From assembly GCA_038503065.1 (NCBI GenBank), contig JBCAMK010000013.1, forward strand, positions 62,001-126,000: a stretch of 64,000 nt of DNA. The letters are read 5' to 3'. Position 1 is the stretch's first letter. Each line of letters starts with the position of its first letter. The position numbers and the translations under genes were made by a program. A model generated the notes under the pieces. The model was not told the DNA's origin, searched no databases, and worked only from the letters and a program-made list of their open reading frames with translations. Of the stretch, positions 58,993-64,000 are shown in pieces. The DNA is from Paragyromitra xinjiangensis (taxonomy: Eukaryota; Ascomycota; Pezizomycetes; Pezizales; Discinaceae).

Positions 58993-61900
58993 TCAAATTG
59001 GAGCCGACGTCGCATGGGGCAACCTCGGCATTGATTCCCTCGCTCTCAATCTTGCCTTTCCGTTTTCTCCACTCCTTATATTCTCTCCTTGGAATTGATT
59101 TTGGGGTATCGACGCTTTGGTAACCCCTTCCATACTTCTTTCTTCATTCTCAATCTCGAATACTTTCTCAAATGGGTCTTCCTGCGGCCTTCCGTTATGG
59201 TCCGATGCCTTTGGTGTGCTGTTCACCGACACCACTGGCGTTAGTTGCTGCGATTGTGGCTCCATGTTCACCCTCTTGATCTCCGGATTTGATATAATCC
59301 CCTTCTCAGTCACGGCAAATCCCGCTCCATCCACAGATGCCGCATGCGCAACCGCAGCCATCGTAAATGCAGTTTTTTTACCCGCAGCAACTGCAACCCC
59401 TTCTTCTTCCTCCTCCTCTTCTTTTAGGTCATACGGTGTGGATGATGGTGGGGTTGGTAAGGTGCTAACTGGAGCACTGTTGCTCCGCATCGGATGTTTC
59501 CCCGGACACCATTTCAATAGCATCTTCTCTAACGTAGTACTTCTCACCGGCTTCGATAGGTAATCGTCCATCCCGGCCTCTTTACACTTTTCCCGATCAC
59601 CCCTTATCGCTGAAGCTGTCATCGCGACGATAGGGACAGCAGATAACCATGCAGCGGCGGGGTTGGGTACCCTTGGCTGCTGAGGTGGTTCGGGTATGAC
59701 TTGACGCGGGTTCCTCCAGAGCGACGCCTCTCTAAGAGGTTCAGTTGCATATTCGTAGAGTTGGCCGGAGCGGATAATGCGAGTAGCACTGTAGCCATCA
59801 AGTTCGGGCATTTGAACGTCCATGAGAATGATGTCAGGCCGTCTTGGGCGTGTTGGTACCGAAGAAGGAGGGGATGATCCATCGAGGCTGTTTGGCGATG
59901 AGCCGGACTCTGAAGATCCAAGCGGTACAGCATCTTTAAGAAATTCGAGAGCTTCTAATCCATTATTGACAGCTGATACTGAGAAGTGGAGTTTCCTAAT
60001 GAGTCTTATTGCGATTTGTTGGTTGATATCATCTAGCAACTCTTGTCAGCAACAACCCCACCGTGTAGAAAGTAGGTATTGCATACTATCCTCAACAACC
60101 AAAACATGTGTTTTCTTTCTTTCCTCCAGTTCCCTCTCCAGCTCTGCAGCTAGGGCAGCTGCAGGAATAGGCGCAACCCTCTTCAGGAGATTTGTTGAGT
60201 GACTTGTACTCCTCGTCCTCTGCTTCACAGCAAGGTCGACTGGCGATTCTGGTGGCGTCGAAATTCCACAATCGGATGATCGACAGGATACTGATACATC
60301 GGATTGTAATCGATCTGGTAGACAACTAATGTCTGTAAGCTGTGTGAGACAGCCGTTACGGTATTGAGGGCGATGGAAGGGGATGGTAAAGTAGGCAGTT
60401 GTGCCAGCGCCGAGGCTGGAAGAGAGACCAATAGAACCGCCCATCAAGTCGACCAACTGAGCTCAAGCTATTAGTAACTAGATAAACATTCGAGGAAGGG
60501 GGGAAAAACATTTTTACTAATCGTCAAGCCAAGCCCTGTTCCACCAAACCTTCTGGCCGTCGAAGTATCCGCTTGCGTGAAGGGCTGGAATAATTTTTGT
60601 TGTACATCATCATCGATGCCTATTCCAGAGTCCTTAACTTCAAATCTCACAATAATGGAATCCTCATCTTCCTTCACAACCTCTACATACAACCTAATGA
60701 AACCCTCGTGAGTGAACTTAATGCTGTTCGTCAACAGATTAGTCAATATCTGTCTTATCCTCCCCGGGTCCCCAATCACAGTCATATTGTCGCCAGCCTC
60801 GCCGTAGTCAGCGTCACACTCAAATAATAGCTTCCGCCGTTCGACATCGAAGCTTAACATCTTGGTTACGTCCTGAACGACAAGTGGTAGGCTGAACTGA
60901 ACTTCTTCGATATCGAGTCGTCCGGATTCGACCTTAGAGATGTCAAGGATATCGTTAATAACAGTCAACAGAGCGTTCGCAGACCGTTGTATATTCTCCG
61001 CGAACTCCCGTTGCTCGGTGTCCAATTCGGTATCCATTAAGATCTCAGACATCCCTACGACTCCGGCGATTGGCCTACAACACTATCTAAGCTTCCGACC
61101 ACTCAGCTGGGGAAGAGAAAAACCAACGTCCGAATTTCATGTGACATGGATGCGAGAAACTCGCTCTTCAGCTTACTTGCTTCCTTCGCAGCACTCTCGT
61201 TCGCGACCAATATCTGGTTCTCCCGGTCTATAGCCTTCAACTCTAGGCTCGCTTTATGCACTTCTGTTGTGTTCAAGGACACGCCTATGATGCCCGCAAC
61301 GTAATCTTCGTCGTATTGCCCGGCGCTACCCTTCTTCCCCAAGATAGGGACATACTTTGTTTTAAACCACCGTCCATCCAATTCCATCTCCGAGTGCGAC
61401 TCGCTCGCTTCTCCCTCTAGTATCTTCCCGATCGGTTCTAAAAACTGTGGCCAATCCCGGAATAAGTCGCGGATACTCGTTCCAATATAAGAGTCAGCAG
61501 TATCCTCTAGGTCCCAAATCTTTCCCTCGAGCAATGTGATATTACTACTGCAGTCGATCGCCCAAAGCGTGATCTGGGAGTGTTGAAGAACTTCTCGTAG
61601 TTGTTTCCGGGTCCGACGAGCCTCGGAGCGGGCTTCGACGAGATCATGAATGTCAGTGCATGTACCATACCATTTTATAATTTCACCAGTACGTGGATGT
61701 CGAAGTGGTAGGGCACGACCGAGCATCCATCGCCAGACTCCATCGTGGCGACGACAACGGTATTCTACAGTGTAGTCCTTCCCTGTTTCGAGGCAGTGTT
61801 TCCATTCCTTGGTCACTAAGGCCATATCGTCCTGTCAGAAAGAAGACGAGCCAGTTAACAATGTTGAACCCGGTGGACAATGTGTGGTAGGGGAGGGGAG

Positions 61901-63636
61901 ATAAAAAATATTAGCCAATGCCAGAAACCACAAGAGGGGGGAATTACGGGATGAAAGGGTTGTTTCCAGCCCTTGAAACGATAAAAAATCAGCCTAATAT
62001 TCCTTAATAAAGGGGTAGTATTCAGAGACCGTTACCATCCCTAAAGACTCCTCCTTCGTGAGGCCGGTATAATCATACCATCTTTTCGAGTAATAGTCGT
62101 GATATCCATCCGGTCTCGTGGTCCATATCTACGAAATAATGATCAATCATAGTACCAACCAACCAAATAGTAGGGAGAGTGTGTTCGAACGTATGAACCT
62201 ACCAACTGTGGCATGCAATCACACATCGTCATGAACCTCAGCTCATTTGTCTCCTCCTGCGTCACCAACTTCTCTTGGTATTCCGTCACATCTCTCAGCC
62301 AGATCAAACAGCCGAGGAACTCTCCAGTGACAGTATCGTATATTCCATCCCCATGAGAATCAAATACCAATTTCTTGCCCTCCCTAGAATACATGCCGAA
62401 TCGGTCAGAGTCGATCGGTTTTCTGGTCCTGAGTAGTTTGATTATTGGATATTCTTCTAGATCTAGCTCACGCTCGAAGTCCTCCGACCATACTTTAAAC
62501 CATATTGTTATGTCGCTACGGTGAAAAGTATAAGTATCCTTTCTGGCATGTGAGAGAGCTTGAGCTGCGCGGTTAGTAAAGCCCATAGAACCGTCGTGCC
62601 ACATCCCGAATACAGGTATTTCCATCGCATCCAGCACAGCGTCTTTCATCCGCATCATCCTCTCCAATACTGATGGGGTCGTCGAGATATCGGAAGCCGG
62701 TGGAGCACCCATAGGCAGCAAAGCTGACCCCAACCTGCTCGGCTCTGGGTCAACATGGCCCGCACTCACTTTAGGGAAAAACGATCTATCGACCTTATCC
62801 GACGGCAGTGGTGAAGCCATAGAAGTAAAAGTGAGCGTAAAGTGCCGCTCAGAATCAAGGATCCAGATGGAAACAATCATTTTGGCTTGGATTTTCGGGG
62901 GCCGCGGTGAATCTTCGACGACTTTAGAATATTCTCGCGTTTCGATATCGCTGAAGTATACATCTAAAGATACGTCCCGGACTGGATGCCCGCGTAAAAT
63001 AGGTGGTGCGTCTGAAGCCGAAGAGGCAGCCCCAGTTGCACTTATCAGGGCATTAGCATTCGTAAAACCGTCTTCGTCTCCAGACATGTCTTTTGCCAGA
63101 GCGTCCAGGAACAGCTCCCAGCTAATCCACAACGGGCTGTCGCGCTGTAGCATATTGACCCCCAATTCAGACAAACCCTTGCCGTATAACAAGTCGGTGA
63201 TTGACAAGCCCGATGGCTCATTACAGACTTCCCCAGCTTGGTTGACAATGTGGGTTGGCGGTTCCATGCCCAACAATCTCCCCATAGCTTCATTCGCCAG
63301 GACTACCGTCTTATTCTGCGAAAGCACCAACAATGGTGTTGGTAGTAGCTGGAGCGTAGTGAACGCCAACGAAGCACCTGACGGTGGCGGAGGAGTTGCT
63401 GGAGGAGTATGGCTCGTGGGGTGCGTCCTCACTGTGGGGATTTCTCTATTAGAGGAGTGACGGTAGGGGAACGCAGGAAGAGGAACAGATTCTCGGGTTC
63501 CGTGGGAAGGACGGATGTTGGAATCTGCATCCCCAAACACACCAGTGACAGAGGATACGCTCTTTTTAGGATCACCACTCCTGCCAGTCACTGTATTTCC
63601 ATGCGACCTAGCATGATCACCAGAAGCGCGGACCAT
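58993..63636 (-). CDS. PAS-domain hybrid histidine kinase with receiver domain
   Basis: Cytoplasmic two-component sensor, 1409 residues. Exons: 63636-62203, 62128-62036, 61971-61948, 61831-61128, 61074-60510, 60456-60087, 60032-58993. N-terminal PAS-like parts (LLPTPLLVLSQNKTVVLANEAMGRLLG), a second near 330-450, a clear PAS/PAC at about 480-600 (WTTRPDGYHDYYSKRWYDYTG, WKQPFHPDDMA, YRCRRHDGVWRWMLGRA, KWYGTCTDI), and another ending near 700. HisKA box SMSHEIRT with phospho-His about 748; ATPase N box LLTNSIKFTHEG, DSGIGI, GGTGLGLTIS; receiver VLVVEDNDIN, LMDVQMPELDG (phospho-Asp about 1135), YLSKPV. A Ser/Pro-rich insert splits the receiver before the Asp strand, and a long disordered tail follows. 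The 24-nt third exon encodes GWKQPFHP. Layout resembles Aspergillus TcsA/Fos-1-type kinases. Start codon is the first ATG in frame; an upstream exon is possible. Confidence 0.88.
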
Positions 63637-64000
63637 CGTGGTCAAATCGCGGGGTGCTTCTGAGTCCCCTCCCGTTCAAACCTCCTTTCGCCTGTGGTGA
63701 GGTAAATACAATCACGAATATTTTTCTGGATGTTGTGCGTGTAAAAAAAGTAAGGTCTAAGTTCAGGGTAAAGGAAGATTTAGTAATTATTCTAGACTAC
63801 TTTTGTTGCCTGCGACAATGCGAACTCGTGCCGTCTTGCTGGCCAACCGCCGGCCGGCCAGCGGCTTGAACGAACCTGTTTTTTTTCTTGCTCCCGAGCG
63901 CTGAAGGATATGGCCCCTGTCGATGTCCCGGTTACATAAGATGGAGAATGTTGATCGTCTCTCTTCCAGACTCCGGCCGAAGATGATCTGCACAGCCGTT
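63637..64000. other. Upstream region of the kinase gene
   Basis: 364 bases to the window edge; probable promoter and leader, GC-rich palindromic patch CCGCCGGCCGGCCAGCGG at about 63849-63866. No gene seen. Confidence 0.5.

Overview
The window reads as a gene-sparse stretch of a filamentous ascomycete chromosome. Nearly every gene has several 46-126 nt introns with GT donors and AG acceptors, and the content is typical of plant-associated fungi: pectate lyase, GH3, GH20 and GH79 glycosidases, small secreted Cys proteins, a PTH11/rhodopsin-type receptor, a cAMP-receptor-like GPCR and a PAS-hybrid histidine kinase. A Leotiomycete (Botrytis/Sclerotinia-like) host is my inference. I rebuilt splice structures by hand: reading frame, splice dinucleotides and family motifs agree at each junction, but no search was run.

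Layout: 1-1037 is the 3' part of a GH79 glucuronidase gene. 1896-3363 is a broken gene for a membrane-anchored tandem-repeat protein. 4421-5097 is an unknown gene on the minus strand. 6058-9299 holds a PL3 pectate lyase, with a TCCNCCAAT-type element 35 bases before its ATG, next to a DHDPS-family aldolase resembling the last enzyme of fungal D-galacturonate breakdown; together they look like a small pectin-use module. 9.3-13.97 kb and 15.4-25.5 kb are near-empty, TA-rich deserts with weak traces of a decayed Ty3/Gypsy element. A GPCR gene (13969-15359, minus) lies between them, and a PTH11/rhodopsin-type gene (25478-27138) and a tiny Cys-rich secreted protein gene (28369-28633) follow.

The central block is on the minus strand: a secreted GH20 (29323-31873), a NUDIX hydrolase (32379-32969) and a DUF202 membrane protein (34471-36635) whose signature motif is split by a 1290-nt intron. 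After a 5.3 kb gap come two plus-strand genes, an intracellular GH3 beta-glucosidase with a PA14 insert (41926-44718) and a metallo-beta-lactamase-fold protein (45146-46354).

From 46.4 to 56.9 kb the sequence is repeat-rich. A divergent pair of genes with features of fungal cell-death/NLR-associated proteins (a lone NLR-type N-terminal domain, and a DUF7580-like pseudokinase protein with a Gly-Pro repeat linker) is followed by a frameshifted paralogue of the second. Diverged copies of one repeat flank the block, with minisatellites, a 3'-end duplication and a MITE-like inverted repeat. This is the most unusual part of the window. The right end carries a secreted Cys protein gene (56963-57474) and a large hybrid histidine kinase gene (58993-63636, minus).
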